From: Streptomyces brevispora
Lineage (GTDB): Bacteria; Actinomycetota; Actinomycetes; Streptomycetales; Streptomycetaceae
DNA length: 64,000 nucleotides
Assembly (NCBI RefSeq): GCF_007829885.1
Contig: NZ_VIWW01000001.1
Coordinates: forward strand, 2,604,001-2,668,000
Reading direction: 5' to 3'
Under the pieces are notes generated by a model that did not search any database, had not been told where the DNA came from, and saw nothing but the letters and a program-made list of their open reading frames with translations. Positions 47,245 through 56,208 of this stretch are shown in pieces. The position numbers and the translations under genes are program-made. How positions within the stretch are numbered: the first letter of the stretch is position 1; each line of letters begins with the position of its first letter.

Positions 47245-48666
47245 ATGCCACTCCACAAGGGCTCATCCCGCAGCGAACCGTCCGCAAAGCAGCGCAGGCT
47301 GGCCCTCAACCCGTTCTTCGGAGAGGCCGATCCGACAGCGGGGATGGAGTCCGCGCCACCCCGGCACCAGCTGCCGGACCGGGCGCTGCCGCCCGCCACC
47401 GCGTACCGCCTGGTCCACGACGAGCTGATGCTCGACGGCAACTCACGGCTCAACCTCGCCACCTTCGTCACCACCTGGATGGAGCCTCAGGCCGGGGTGC
47501 TGATGGCCGAGTGTGCCGACAAGAACATGATCGACAAGGACGAGTACCCGCGCACCGCCGAGCTGGAACGGCGCTGCGTGGCGATGCTCGCCGACCTCTG
47601 GAACGCGCCCGACCCCTCGAAGGCCGTGGGCTGTTCGACGACCGGCTCCAGCGAGGCCTGCATGCTGGCCGGACTCGCGCTCAAACGCCGCTGGGCCGGC
47701 CGGAACGCCGACCGCTACCCGGCGACCGCCCGGCCCAATCTGGTCATGGGCGTGAACGTGCAGGTCTGCTGGGACAAGTTCTGCAACTTCTGGGAGGTCG
47801 AGCCCCGCCTGGTCCCGATGGAGGGCGACCGCTTCCATATCGACCCACAGGCCGCGGCCGACCTCTGCGACGAGAACACCATCGGCGTGATCGGCATCCT
47901 CGGCTCGACCTTCGACGGTTCGTACGAGCCCATCGCGGATCTCTGCGCCGCCCTCGACGCCCTCCAGGAGCGCACCGGCCTCGACGTCCCCGTCCATGTG
48001 GACGGGGCGTCCGGGGCGATGGTGGCGCCGTTCCTGGACGAGGACCTGGTCTGGGACTTCCGGCTCCCCCGGGTCGCCTCGATCAACACCTCGGGGCACA
48101 AGTACGGGCTGGTCTACCCGGGTGTCGGCTGGGCACTGTGGCGCTCGCCCGCCGAGCTGCCCGAGGAGCTGGTCTTCCGGGTCAACTACCTGGGCGGCGA
48201 CATGCCGACCTTCGCGCTGAACTTCTCCCGGCCCGGCGCGCAGGTGGTGGCGCAGTACTACACCTTCCTGCGGCTGGGCCGGGAGGGCTACCGGGCCGTG
48301 CAGCAGGCGTCCCGGGACGTGGCCGGCGGACTGGCCGAACAGATCGAGGACCTGGGCGACTTCCGGCTCCTCACCCGGGGGAACCAGCTCCCCGTGTTCG
48401 CGCTGACGACCGCGCCGGAGGTGACGGCGTACGACGTCTTCGACGTGTCGCGGCGGCTGCGCGAGCGCGGCTGGCTGGTGCCGGCGTACACCTTCCCCGC
48501 GAACCGGCAGGATCTGTCGGTGCTGCGGGTCGTGTGCCGCAACGGCTTCTCCTCGGACCTCGCGGAGCTGCTGCTGGAGGACCTGCGGCTGATGCTGCCC
48601 GAACTGCGCGCCCAGGAGCACCCGTCGAGCCGGGACCACGGCGCGGCCACGGCGTTCCACCACTGA
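47245..48666 (+). CDS. gadB: Glutamate decarboxylase
   Basis: 473 residues. Group II PLP decarboxylase with the GAD signatures MADKNMIDKDEYP-type segment (ECADKNMIDKDEYPRTAELE), GCSTTGSSEACMLAGLALK, VHVDGASGAMVAPFLD and the PLP lysine K286 in SINTSGHKYGLVYPG. It converts glutamate to GABA and uses up a proton, giving acid tolerance. It follows the ClC-like gene by about 125 bases. ATG 47245 is chosen. No glutamate/GABA antiporter (GadC) is adjacent. Confidence 0.96.
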   Translation: MPLHKGSSRSEPSAKQRRLALNPFFGEADPTAGMESAPPRHQLPDRALPPATAYRLVHDELMLDGNSRLNLATFVTTWMEPQAGVLMAECADKNMIDKDEYPRTAELERRCVAMLADLWNAPDPSKAVGCSTTGSSEACMLAGLALKRRWAGRNADRYPATARPNLVMGVNVQVCWDKFCNFWEVEPRLVPMEGDRFHIDPQAAADLCDENTIGVIGILGSTFDGSYEPIADLCAALDALQERTGLDVPVHVDGASGAMVAPFLDEDLVWDFRLPRVASINTSGHKYGLVYPGVGWALWRSPAELPEELVFRVNYLGGDMPTFALNFSRPGAQVVAQYYTFLRLGREGYRAVQQASRDVAGGLAEQIEDLGDFRLLTRGNQLPVFALTTAPEVTAYDVFDVSRRLRERGWLVPAYTFPANRQDLSVLRVVCRNGFSSDLAELLLEDLRLMLPELRAQEHPSSRDHGAATAFHH

Positions 48667-48691
48667 GACCGACCGGCAGTCGGGCGGCCCC

Positions 48692-48910
48692 TCAGTGGCT
48701 CAGCCGCGCGAACCGCCGTACCGCCGACGGGAGGAACACCGCGAGCAGCTCCAACCGCCCCAGCACCGCAAGGAGTTCGACATGGGCGGCGGCCCAGGAG
48801 TCCCCGCCGCCGCCCGGGTTGCCGAAGAGTCCGTGCACCGCCGTGGCCGTCGCCGACATCGGGTTCCACTCGACGGCCGCGTCCAGCAGACCGCATTCGT
48901 CAAACTTGAT
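48692..48910 (-). pseudogene. C-terminal remnant of a TrkH/Ktr-type potassium transporter
   Basis: The minus-strand frame reads [20 protein letters not shown], then [20 protein letters not shown] and [11 protein letters not shown] before a stop. This resembles the last pore segment and helix of TrkH proteins (compare E. coli MLLGRLEIFT). There is no start codon or upstream part; the frame is cut where the PadR gene ends. The selectivity-filter glycines that normally follow the ALxTVG-type segment are degraded. It is a fragment, not a gene. Confidence 0.6.
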
Positions 48911-49551
48911 TAGTGGGCATCCCCGGGATCGGCGACACCGGTCGCGTACGGGTTCTCCTCGCCCTCGGCGAGCACGCCGACGAACGGATCGCCCTCACCC
49001 GCGAAGGTGTACGCCCCGCCCTCGATACGGGCGATCAGCCCACGCGTCCATTCGGCACCGGCGTCCGCCGAGTGCACCCACATGTTCATGATCTCGCCGA
49101 TGTGGCCGATCGACTCGGGGCCCGCCTCGGGCGTGTAGTACTCGGTGACCGACGCCCGCCATCTGCCCAGACCCGCCACCCGCTCCTTGAGCAGGGACAC
49201 CGCCTCGGACCGCTCCAGGTCGACGATGCCGCCCAGGCCCGCCGACAGCACGTCCAGCTTCTGGTCGTACGAGGTCAGCGCCGCGCGCAACAGCGTGAAG
49301 TACTCCGCGTCACCCCGTTCGGTGATCTCGTACTCGGTACGCGGCGGGCCGCCGGCCGTGCTCGGGGCGACCTCATGGGCGAGCAGTACGCCCTGCTTCG
49401 CCATCTGCTTCAGTGCGTGGTAGATCGACCCCGGCTTGGCGCTGGACCACTCGTGGGCACCCCAGTACTCCAGGTCGTTGCGGATCTGATAGCCGTGCGC
49501 CCGGCCGTGCTGCCGCACGGCGCAGAGGACCAGCAGCCGGATCGCGGACAT
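48910..49551 (-). CDS. PadR family transcriptional regulator
   Basis: 213 residues. The PadR winged helix (about 1-85) shows [41 protein letters not shown] and [18 protein letters not shown]. The C-terminal half is helical and differs from the short PadR-s1 group. ATG 49551 follows AAAGGGTGG. The gene lies 49 bases after an aldehyde dehydrogenase gene on the same strand. PadR proteins often control enzymes that deal with phenolic aldehydes or acids, but the ligand here is not known. Confidence 0.9.
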   Translation of the reverse strand: MSAIRLLVLCAVRQHGRAHGYQIRNDLEYWGAHEWSSAKPGSIYHALKQMAKQGVLLAHEVAPSTAGGPPRTEYEITERGDAEYFTLLRAALTSYDQKLDVLSAGLGGIVDLERSEAVSLLKERVAGLGRWRASVTEYYTPEAGPESIGHIGEIMNMWVHSADAGAEWTRGLIARIEGGAYTFAGEGDPFVGVLAEGEENPYATGVADPGDAH

Positions 49552-49566
49552 GCCCACCCACCCTTT

Positions 49567-49589
49567 CTACTCAACTTTGATGAGAGTAG
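49567..49589. promoter_or_regulatory. Dyad in the PadR promoter, probable operator
   Basis: CTACTC (49567-49572) and GAGTAG (49584-49589) flank a TCAA-N2-TTGA core (49571-49580). A second TCAA-N2-TTGA site lies at the far end of the gene (48900-48909). The site near the start codon is well placed for autoregulation. Confidence 0.5.
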
Positions 49590-49600
49590 CGGTGCGTGAC

Positions 49601-51058
49601 TCAGAGCGGGAAAACGCTCCGGCCGTGCTGGATCGATATCCACCTCTGGGTGGTGAAGGCCTCCACCGTCGCCTCGCCGTTCAGCCGGCCCGAGCCGGAC
49701 TTCTTCTCGCCGCCGAAGGCGACCAGCGGGTCGTCCTGGACGGTGGCGTCGTTGACGTGGAACATCCCGCTGCGAATCCGCCGGGCGAACCGCACCCCGC
49801 GCTCGGAGTCCGCGGTGAACACGGCGCCGCTGAGCCCGTACGGGCTGTCGTTGGTCATCCGTACGGCCTCCTCCTCTCCGTCGAACGTGGCCAGCAGCGC
49901 CACCGGGCCGAAGATCTCCTGGGAGAGCAGCGGGGAGTCGTCCGGGAGTCCGGTGAGCACGGTGGGCTCGACGAGATTGCCCCGGGTGCGGCCCCGGACC
50001 GGCGCCGTGGCCCCCTCGGCGATCGCCTGGTCGACCAGGGCGGTCAGCGCGTCCGCCTGGAAGGTGTTGATGACGGGACCGATCTGGGTCTCCGGGTCAC
50101 GCGGGTCGCCGGTCCGGAGCGCCGCCACCCGTGCGGTGAACTTCTCGGCGAACTCCGGCGCGACGGCCCGGTCCACCAGAATCCGGTTGGCGGCCATGCA
50201 GACCTGCCCCTGGTAGACGAAGCGGCTGAAGACCGCCGCGTCGACCGCGTAGTCGATGTCCGCGTCGTCGAGCACCACCAGGGCGCTGTTACCGCTGAGT
50301 TCGAGAATGGTGCGCTTGAAGAGCGCGCCCGCCGTCGCGCCGACATGGCGGCCGACCCGGTCCGATCCGGCGAAGGAGATCACCCTGGGGACGGGGTGCG
50401 CTATGAACGCGTCACCTATCTCGGCTATGTCGGTGACCAGGATGTTGAGCAGTCCGGCCGGCAGTCCCGCGTCCTGGAAGATCTTGGCGACCAGCCCGCC
50501 GCCGACCACCGGGGCGTGCTGGTTCGGCTTGACGACGACCGCGTTGCCGAGCGCCAGGGCCGGCGCGACCGACTTCATCGTCACCAGGAAGGGGAAGTTG
50601 AAGGCGCTGATGACGCCGACGACCCCGACGGGCAGCCGGTAGAGGCGGTTCTCCTTGCCGTCCGCCGGGGACGCCAGGATCCGGCCCCCGGAGTGCAACG
50701 CCTGATGGGCGGCCTCGCGCAGGAACTCCTGGGCGGCGCGCAGCTCGTACCGTGCCTTGGACCGGGTGCCGCCCAGTTCGTCGATGGCGGCTTCGACGAT
50801 CTCGTCGGCCAGGTCCTCGGTGATGCGCAGCGCCCGTTCCATGACCCGGCCGCGCTCGTACGGACTCGTGGCGGCCCAGGCCCGCTGCGCGCGCTCGGCC
50901 GCACGGTAGGCGCGGTCGACCTCGTCTGCGGTGGCGACGGTGATCGCGGCGAGCTTTTCCCCGTTGTAGGGATTGATATCAATGATGTCCCACGAGCCGG
51001 TGCCGGTGCGCCATTCACCGTCGATGTACTGGTCGGCCAGCTCGTGGAAGAAGGACAT
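49601..51058 (-). CDS. Aldehyde dehydrogenase (vanillin/benzaldehyde dehydrogenase-like)
   Basis: 485 residues. NAD-dependent ALDH with VISAFNFPFLVTMKSVAPAL and VVKPNQHAP (cofactor binding), ILELSGNSALVVLDDADID (general-base Glu), and the catalytic Cys in YQGQVCMAANRI. The FNFP form and DVHVND-like FHVNDATVQDDP favour the vanillin/benzaldehyde type, but substrate cannot be fixed. ATG 51058 has AAGGG 6 bases upstream. It precedes padR on the same strand, which suggests aldehyde-responsive control. Confidence 0.93.
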   Translation of the reverse strand: MSFFHELADQYIDGEWRTGTGSWDIIDINPYNGEKLAAITVATADEVDRAYRAAERAQRAWAATSPYERGRVMERALRITEDLADEIVEAAIDELGGTRSKARYELRAAQEFLREAAHQALHSGGRILASPADGKENRLYRLPVGVVGVISAFNFPFLVTMKSVAPALALGNAVVVKPNQHAPVVGGGLVAKIFQDAGLPAGLLNILVTDIAEIGDAFIAHPVPRVISFAGSDRVGRHVGATAGALFKRTILELSGNSALVVLDDADIDYAVDAAVFSRFVYQGQVCMAANRILVDRAVAPEFAEKFTARVAALRTGDPRDPETQIGPVINTFQADALTALVDQAIAEGATAPVRGRTRGNLVEPTVLTGLPDDSPLLSQEIFGPVALLATFDGEEEAVRMTNDSPYGLSGAVFTADSERGVRFARRIRSGMFHVNDATVQDDPLVAFGGEKKSGSGRLNGEATVEAFTTQRWISIQHGRSVFPL

Positions 51059-51112
51059 GCGATCCCTTACTGCAGGTGCAGACTCCTGTTGAGGTGTCAT
51101 CGTACTGAAATA

Positions 51113-51994
51113 TCAGGAGAGTTGGAGAAGTCCGCGAAGCAGATCGCGACTCTCCTCGGGCCCAGGACTGTCCTTGTGGAGCCGCACCATCGCCTTTTCG
51201 TACTGGGCGACTTCTTCGGCCTTGTCCAGATAGAGCGCACTTGTCAGCTGCTCCAAATAGACAATGTCCGACAGGTCGGATTCCGGGAATCGCAGCATCG
51301 TAAAGGAGCCGCTCTCCCCCGCGTGCCCGCCAAAACTGAAGGGCATCACCTGGAGAGTGACGTTCGGCTGTTCCGACATTTCGATCAGATGCCGCAATTG
51401 TTCGCGCATCACCTCGCGCCCGCCGTACGGCCGGCGCAACGCCGCCTCGTCCAGCACCGCGTGGAAGCTGGGGGCCCGCTCGGCGACGAGGGCCTTCTGC
51501 CGCTCCAGCCGCAGCGCGACCCGGCGGTCGATCTCGGCCGCGGGGGCGCCGCGCATTCCCCGGGAGACGACCGCATGGGCGTAGCCCTCGGTCTGCAACA
51601 GGCCGTGAACGAACTGGACTTCGTAGATCCGGATGAGCGAGGCAGCCCCCTCCAGACCGATGTATGTCTGGAACCAGCCCGGCAGCACATCGCCGAAACT
51701 GTGCCACCAGCCCGCCACGTTGGCCTCGCGGGCCAGGCCGAGCAGGGAGTCGCGCTCCACCTCGTCCGTGACGCCGTAGAGCGTGAGCAGGTCCTCGACG
51801 TCCCTGGCCTTGAAGCTCACCCGTCCCAACTCCATGCGGCTGATCTTCGATTCGGAAGCCCGGATGGAGTAGCCGGCCGCCTCACGGGTGATACCACGCG
51901 AGTCACGCAGCCGTCTGAGCTGTGAGCCCAGCAGGATGCGCCGCACCACGGATCCACTCGATTCGCCTGCCGCCACTGGTCCAGCCCTCCCCAT
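51113..51994 (-). CDS. XRE family regulator with DUF5753 (WhiJ-like)
   Basis: 293 residues. The helix-turn-helix is near residues 20-75 (RRLRDSRGITREAAGYSIRA, ESKISRMELGRVSFKARD). The DUF5753 domain fills the rest (VAGWWHSFGDVLPGWFQTYI, LLQTEGYAHAVV, MPFSFGGHAGESGSFTMLRF). Streptomyces carry many such proteins, each typically beside a DUF397 protein and an anti-sigma-like ATPase; WhiJ is the studied example and acts in development. All three parts are present here. Its own promoter region faces the ATPase gene and contains a perfect 19-bp motif repeated beyond the DUF397 gene. Confidence 0.92.
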   Translation of the reverse strand: MGRAGPVAAGESSGSVVRRILLGSQLRRLRDSRGITREAAGYSIRASESKISRMELGRVSFKARDVEDLLTLYGVTDEVERDSLLGLAREANVAGWWHSFGDVLPGWFQTYIGLEGAASLIRIYEVQFVHGLLQTEGYAHAVVSRGMRGAPAAEIDRRVALRLERQKALVAERAPSFHAVLDEAALRRPYGGREVMREQLRHLIEMSEQPNVTLQVMPFSFGGHAGESGSFTMLRFPESDLSDIVYLEQLTSALYLDKAEEVAQYEKAMVRLHKDSPGPEESRDLLRGLLQLS

Positions 51995-52306
51995 CGCTTC
52001 CCGGACACCGGGGCTCCCCCTGAACCCCAAGAGCCGGATTCTGCCATCAAAACGCTTCAGCCCGTACTCATTCGATTACGGAAACGGGAAGACTTGCCCA
52101 AGCCTCCGAAAATCCACACAGGAAGAAATGAGCAAGAACCGTCACGGGGTTGGGCAGTTCAGGCGCGTGCACGTGCATCTGCCCTTGCATCTGCCCGGCG
52201 CATTCGGAACCATGGGCGTCGCGCACCTGCGTGCTCGTTCGTGTTGTGCCGCTGTACCCGAGTACCCGTAGTACCGAGACAGCCGCGAATCCCGGGAGTG
52301 CCTCGC
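51995..52306. other. Divergent promoter region of the XRE and ATPase genes
   Basis: 312 bp with no gene. It holds the 19-bp motif at 52164-52182 and a following direct repeat, TGCATCTGCCC at 52173 and again at 52185 (12-bp period). Confidence 0.6.
52164..52182 (+). promoter_or_regulatory. 19-bp element, copy A
   Basis: CGCGTGCACGTGCATCTGC, with the 10-bp palindrome TGCACGTGCA inside, lies about 125 bases before the ATPase start codon. Its exact reverse complement occurs at 53256-53274. After the 19 bp both copies continue with further TGCATC repeats at a 12-bp period. Probably the binding site of the XRE-DUF5753 protein. Confidence 0.7.
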
Positions 52307-52825
52307 ATGGGGACGAATGGATCGACGATGCTCGAGCCGTTAAGGCAGGGGCTTCCCCCCATCGATCCCTCTGGCGTCTCCGGGTCGGCCACCTGCACAC
52401 TGCCCGCTCGTTACGAAGCGGTGGGCGGGGCGCGGCAGTTCACCCGTTCGACGCTCACCAGCTGGGATCTGAACGAGCGGTTCGACGATGTCGCACTGGT
52501 CGTCTCCGAACTGGTCACCAACGCCCTGCGGCATGCCCTGCCCGCCGATGTCCCGCGCGAACCCCAGGACCCGCCCGTGCGGCTGCACCTGATGCGCTGG
52601 ACCTCGCGGCTGGTGTGCGCGGTGCGCGACCCGAGCCAGGCGAGCCCGGTGGCCTCCGAGGCCGCCGACTGCGCGGAGTCGGGCCGCGGACTCTTCCTGG
52701 TGGAGTCGTTCAGTGACTGCTGGGGCTGGCACCACTCCCCCACACTGAGTGCGGAGAGCACCTCCGGCGCGGGGCTGCGCGGGAAGGTCGTCTGGGCGCT
52801 CTTCCGGCTGTCCGACCCGGCTTGA
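52307..52825 (+). CDS. Anti-sigma-factor-like ATP-binding protein (HATPase_c)
   Basis: 172 residues. The GHKL ATPase fold shows VALVVSELVTNALRHA (N box), VCAVRDPSQASPV (G1-like), GRGLFLVESFSD and GWHHS. Members act as serine kinases or anti-sigma factors (RsbW/SpoIIAB-like), and in Streptomyces a version sits in WhiJ-type loci. ATG 52307 follows GGGAG by 8 bases. Catalytic activity is not certain. Confidence 0.88.
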   Translation: MGTNGSTMLEPLRQGLPPIDPSGVSGSATCTLPARYEAVGGARQFTRSTLTSWDLNERFDDVALVVSELVTNALRHALPADVPREPQDPPVRLHLMRWTSRLVCAVRDPSQASPVASEAADCAESGRGLFLVESFSDCWGWHHSPTLSAESTSGAGLRGKVVWALFRLSDPA

Positions 52826-52925
52826 CGGACCGCCTGCGGCGCGAACCGCCTGCGGCGCGGACCGTCGGCGGGGCGGACGACCCCGCGCGCGACACTGAGC
52901 ACGGTGCCGTACGGCCGGACGGCGG

Positions 52926-53168
52926 TCAGCCCTCCGCTATGAGGTGGTCGAACTCCCCGTCCTTGACGCCGAGCAGCAGCGCCTCTATCTCGGCCGGCGT
53001 ATAGACCAGCGCCGGCCCGTCGGGGTGGCGCGAATTCCGCATCGCCACATCCCCGTCGGGCAGTTTCGCGAACTCCACGCAGGATCCCTGGGAGTTGCTG
53101 TACCTGCTCTTCTGCCAGGCGACTCCGCGAAGCTCTGTGGCCGCCATGCCGTTGTACACGTGGTGCAC
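52926..53168 (-). CDS. DUF397 family protein
   Basis: 80 residues. The DUF397 core is WQKSRYSNSQGSCVEFAKLP, then VAMRNSRHPDGPALVYTPAEI. These small proteins are partners of XRE-DUF5753 regulators, apparently as toxin/antitoxin-like or modulating factors, but their action is unproven. GTG 53168 has GGGGAG upstream; an ATG 14 codons later in the text (MAATELRGVA) is an alternative start. It converges with the ATPase gene. Confidence 0.88.
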   Translation of the reverse strand: MHHVYNGMAATELRGVAWQKSRYSNSQGSCVEFAKLPDGDVAMRNSRHPDGPALVYTPAEIEALLLGVKDGEFDHLIAEG

Positions 53169-53255
53169 AGGACGCTCCCCGAGTTGCAAGGTGCAAGTGT
53201 CAACTGCCTCGGATCATAGCTGTGTTCAATTTCCCATGCATGAGCGGATGCATGA

Positions 53256-53274
53256 GCAGATGCACGTGCACGCG
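53256..53274 (-). promoter_or_regulatory. 19-bp element, copy B
   Basis: Exact reverse complement of copy A (19/19), placed about 90 bases upstream of the DUF397 start codon and pointing the same way relative to that gene as copy A does to the ATPase gene. Similarity continues on the downstream side (TGCATC at the same 12-bp period). Confidence 0.7.
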
Positions 53275-53417
53275 CGGTGTTCCTTTGATTACAGCTTCTC
53301 GTGGAAGAGACGGGCGACGGACCTGTTCGGCTCCGGATTCCCCGGGCCGACTTCCCCAACCCCGTTGCGACTCACTGGTAACTTGGAGGGTCTTTCGTCA
53401 TCCAGGGGGAATTCCAC

Positions 53418-53915
53418 ATGCGCGAGTTCGTACGTACCGGTGCAGTTGTCGCCACCGGCCTGCTGACCGCGTTCGCGCTCACCGGGTGCGGCAGCGACAG
53501 CGACAAGGGGGACACGGGCCAGGGTTCCGGCTCCACCGCGACCCCGGCACCCGGCGGCAGCGACGACTCCGGCTCCGCGACGGGCGGCGAGGACGGCGGC
53601 TCCACCGACGGGCTCAAGGCGCTGGAGGGTGCCTGGGCCGGGAAGACCGACGGCAGGGCCGTGGTGCTGTCCGTCGCATCCGGGAAGGCCGTCGTGGTGG
53701 CCGACTCCCATGTCTGCACGGGCAGCGCCGAGGGCGCGGACAAGGTGACGCTGGTGCTCAAGTGCGCCGACGGCGACACCGGCCGGACCGCGGGAGCCGT
53801 CGAGTCCAACGACGGCAAGACCGTCGTCGTCTCATGGACCGACGGGACGAAGGACACCCTCGGCAAGACCGACGCCGCCTCGCTCGAAGACCTGCCGGGC
53901 CTGCCCACCTCGTAA
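53418..53915 (+). CDS. Small secreted lipoprotein of unknown function
   Basis: 165 residues. The signal ends LLTAFALTGC, so C24 is probably lipidated. A Gly/Ser/Asp-rich linker of about 40 residues leads to a small beta-rich domain, LEGAWAGKTDGRAVVLSVAS, with one disulfide candidate (HVCTGSAEGADKVTLVLKC). I recognise no named family. It is divergent from the DUF397 gene, and its promoter region contains the 19-bp element. Confidence 0.8.
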   Translation: MREFVRTGAVVATGLLTAFALTGCGSDSDKGDTGQGSGSTATPAPGGSDDSGSATGGEDGGSTDGLKALEGAWAGKTDGRAVVLSVASGKAVVVADSHVCTGSAEGADKVTLVLKCADGDTGRTAGAVESNDGKTVVVSWTDGTKDTLGKTDAASLEDLPGLPTS

Positions 53916-53969
53916 CAGCTCTGAAGGGCAGGGCCGTTGACCGACGGCCGGAGGCAGCGGCCGCCGGCC

Positions 53970-56114
53970 TCAGTCGTCGTCGGACGCACCGAGCCGCGAG
54001 CCGCTGTCCAGGCCCCGGGAGAACTCCTCCAGGGCTTCGAGCAGCAGGCCGGCCCCGTTCCGTACGACCGGATCCGGCCCTCCTCCGCGCTGCCGCTCCG
54101 CCTCGTCCCACCCCTTCAACGCCTCCCGCACCGGGCCCCAGTCCGGCACCCGCCGCTCCCGTACCGCCTTCGCACCCCGCTCGGTGGCCCGGCGCAGCGC
54201 CTCGGCCAGCGGGCCGGCCTCCGGTACGGGGGCGGCGCCGCCCTCCGGGAGGTGCGCCTCCAACAGCATCGCGACCCGGCCCAACTGGGAGAGGGCGTGC
54301 TGGGTGTCGTCCGCGGCGGCGCGCGAGAGACCGCGGTGGCGTACCGGTTCGTGCTGGGCGTTGGCCACCGCCTCCTGCCAGGCGACGCGGGTCGCACGGG
54401 TGCCGAGCAGCGCGCTGCGGACGTCGTCGTGACCGCGGTCGGCCGGATCGGCGTACTGGTCGATGACCGAGGCGGCGTAACGGCCGCCCGCCTTCAGCCA
54501 GTCGCCGAGCCGGTTGCGCAGCCGCGGGGTCTCCCACGCCGGGTAGACGGCGTACGAGATCATCGCGAGGAGCCCGCCGGCGAGGGTGAGGACGACCCGT
54601 TCCAGCACGGTCTGCGACCAGTCGTCGCCCGCCATGCCGAGCAGGAAGACGACGTACGCGGCGACGCAGGCCTGCCCGACCCAGTAGCCGGTGCGCATCA
54701 GCAGGTACATCAGCAGGGCGCAGACCACGGCGAACGCGGCGGACAGCTCCACGCCCGGGTGGGCGGTCTGGACGAGGGCGGTGGCGAGGAAGACCCCGAC
54801 GATGGTGCCGCCGAAGCGGGCCACGGCGCGTGAGTACGTCTGGGAGAACTCGGGCCGCATCACCATGACGGCCGTCATCGGTGCCCAGTAGCCGTGGCCG
54901 TACGGCAGCAGGCTGCCGAGGAGGTAGCCGACGGCGGCGACGACGGAGATCCGGATGGCGTGCCGCAGGATCGGGGAGCCCTGGTGCAGTTCGCCGCGCA
55001 TCGACTTGAGCACGACCGGGACCAGCCGCAGCAGGGTGGGACGCCGGTGGCGCCCGGTCGACGGCCGGCCCCGGCCCGCCGTGATGGCGTCGGCGGTCTC
55101 CTCGGCGTCGGCCCGTTCCTCCTTGGTGCCGTCGCCCTCGGCCGCCTCGATGACGTCGGAGAGCAGGGCGGCCAGCCGGTCGGCGGCGCGGAGCGGCGGA
55201 CCGGTGAGCAGCGCCCCGGTGTCGGGGGTCTTCAGCGCGGCGACGGCGCGCTCGGGGAGCCGCACCGGGTCGCCGTGCCGGATCGCCCTCGCCGCCGCGT
55301 CGAGCAGCGATCCGGCGGCGGCGAGCAGTTCGCGGACCCGGTCGCGCTCCGGGCCCTCGGCCGGTACGCCCATGGCCGGGTCCGCGAGTGAGGCGAGCAC
55401 CGGTCTGATCCGCTCGGCGACCCCGCGTGAGCCGCGCAGTTCGGCCGGGCGGCGGCGGGCCTGGCGCGGGGTGACGGCGGCCGCGTCGCGGGCCTCCATC
55501 AGCGGCACCGGGTCGAAGTGGGCGACCGGGTCGTGGCGCAGCCTGCGGGCGTAGTCCGCCTCGGCGGCCAGCGCGTCGGCCAGGGCGTCGCGCTGCGCAC
55601 CCCATCTGCGGACCGGGAACAGCACGATCAGCGCCGCCTGGACCACCCCGCCGAAGGCGATCATCATCGCGTGCAGGGCCGCCTGGGCGACGGAGGTGGG
55701 CAGGGTGATCGTCACCAGCATGATCGCGACGTTGGACGCGGCGATGATGCCGCCCGTCGGGCCCGCCGCCCAGGCCAGCCCGGCGATGAAGGTCCAGAGC
55801 ACCAGCAGGAGCATGAAGAGCGGCAGCCGGGAGCCGGTGACATAGCCGAGGAACGTGGACACGGCGAGGCTCGCACCGGAGACCAGGGCGAGCACCGGCC
55901 GCGGCCGCCAGCTGCGCTGGAAGGTGGCGATGGCCGCCTGGAACGCGCCGAACGCGGAGCTGGCCGCGACCACGGGCCCGAAGAGGGCCAGGCTCACGCC
56001 GATCACCAGGGCCAGACCGGCCGCGCCTCGGATGGCGATCAGCGGTTCGAGGCGCCGCCGCTCGATCACCAGCCCCGAGCGGGCGGTCTCCTTCAGCGCC
56101 CGGAGCCAGCTCAT
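53970..56114 (-). CDS. FUSC family membrane protein
   Basis: 714 residues. Two sets of membrane helices (about 25-175 and 395-530) are separated by a cytosolic helical region, the usual FUSC/aromatic-acid exporter (AaeB-like) plan. The second set includes ISVVAAVGYLLGSLLPYGHGYW and RPEFSQTYSRAVARFGGTIVG, close to the FUSC signature. The family exports small acidic or toxic compounds, with fusaric acid as the type substrate. It converges with the lipoprotein gene. Confidence 0.87.
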   Translation of the reverse strand: MSWLRALKETARSGLVIERRRLEPLIAIRGAAGLALVIGVSLALFGPVVAASSAFGAFQAAIATFQRSWRPRPVLALVSGASLAVSTFLGYVTGSRLPLFMLLLVLWTFIAGLAWAAGPTGGIIAASNVAIMLVTITLPTSVAQAALHAMMIAFGGVVQAALIVLFPVRRWGAQRDALADALAAEADYARRLRHDPVAHFDPVPLMEARDAAAVTPRQARRRPAELRGSRGVAERIRPVLASLADPAMGVPAEGPERDRVRELLAAAGSLLDAAARAIRHGDPVRLPERAVAALKTPDTGALLTGPPLRAADRLAALLSDVIEAAEGDGTKEERADAEETADAITAGRGRPSTGRHRRPTLLRLVPVVLKSMRGELHQGSPILRHAIRISVVAAVGYLLGSLLPYGHGYWAPMTAVMVMRPEFSQTYSRAVARFGGTIVGVFLATALVQTAHPGVELSAAFAVVCALLMYLLMRTGYWVGQACVAAYVVFLLGMAGDDWSQTVLERVVLTLAGGLLAMISYAVYPAWETPRLRNRLGDWLKAGGRYAASVIDQYADPADRGHDDVRSALLGTRATRVAWQEAVANAQHEPVRHRGLSRAAADDTQHALSQLGRVAMLLEAHLPEGGAAPVPEAGPLAEALRRATERGAKAVRERRVPDWGPVREALKGWDEAERQRGGGPDPVVRNGAGLLLEALEEFSRGLDSGSRLGASDDD

Positions 56115-56208
56115 GCCCAGAGCCTAACCGGATCACTTGCCGCTATGCCCGACTTGTCGGGTTCGACGCCATGGCGTCCCCGTCACCGGACCGGCCCGCC
56201 CACCGGCC

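Noticed and set aside
48660..49600. Restriction, toxin or mobile-element origin for the padR region
   Set aside because: No transposase, integrase, target-site duplication or terminal repeats are seen; only the two short TCAA-N2-TTGA sites.
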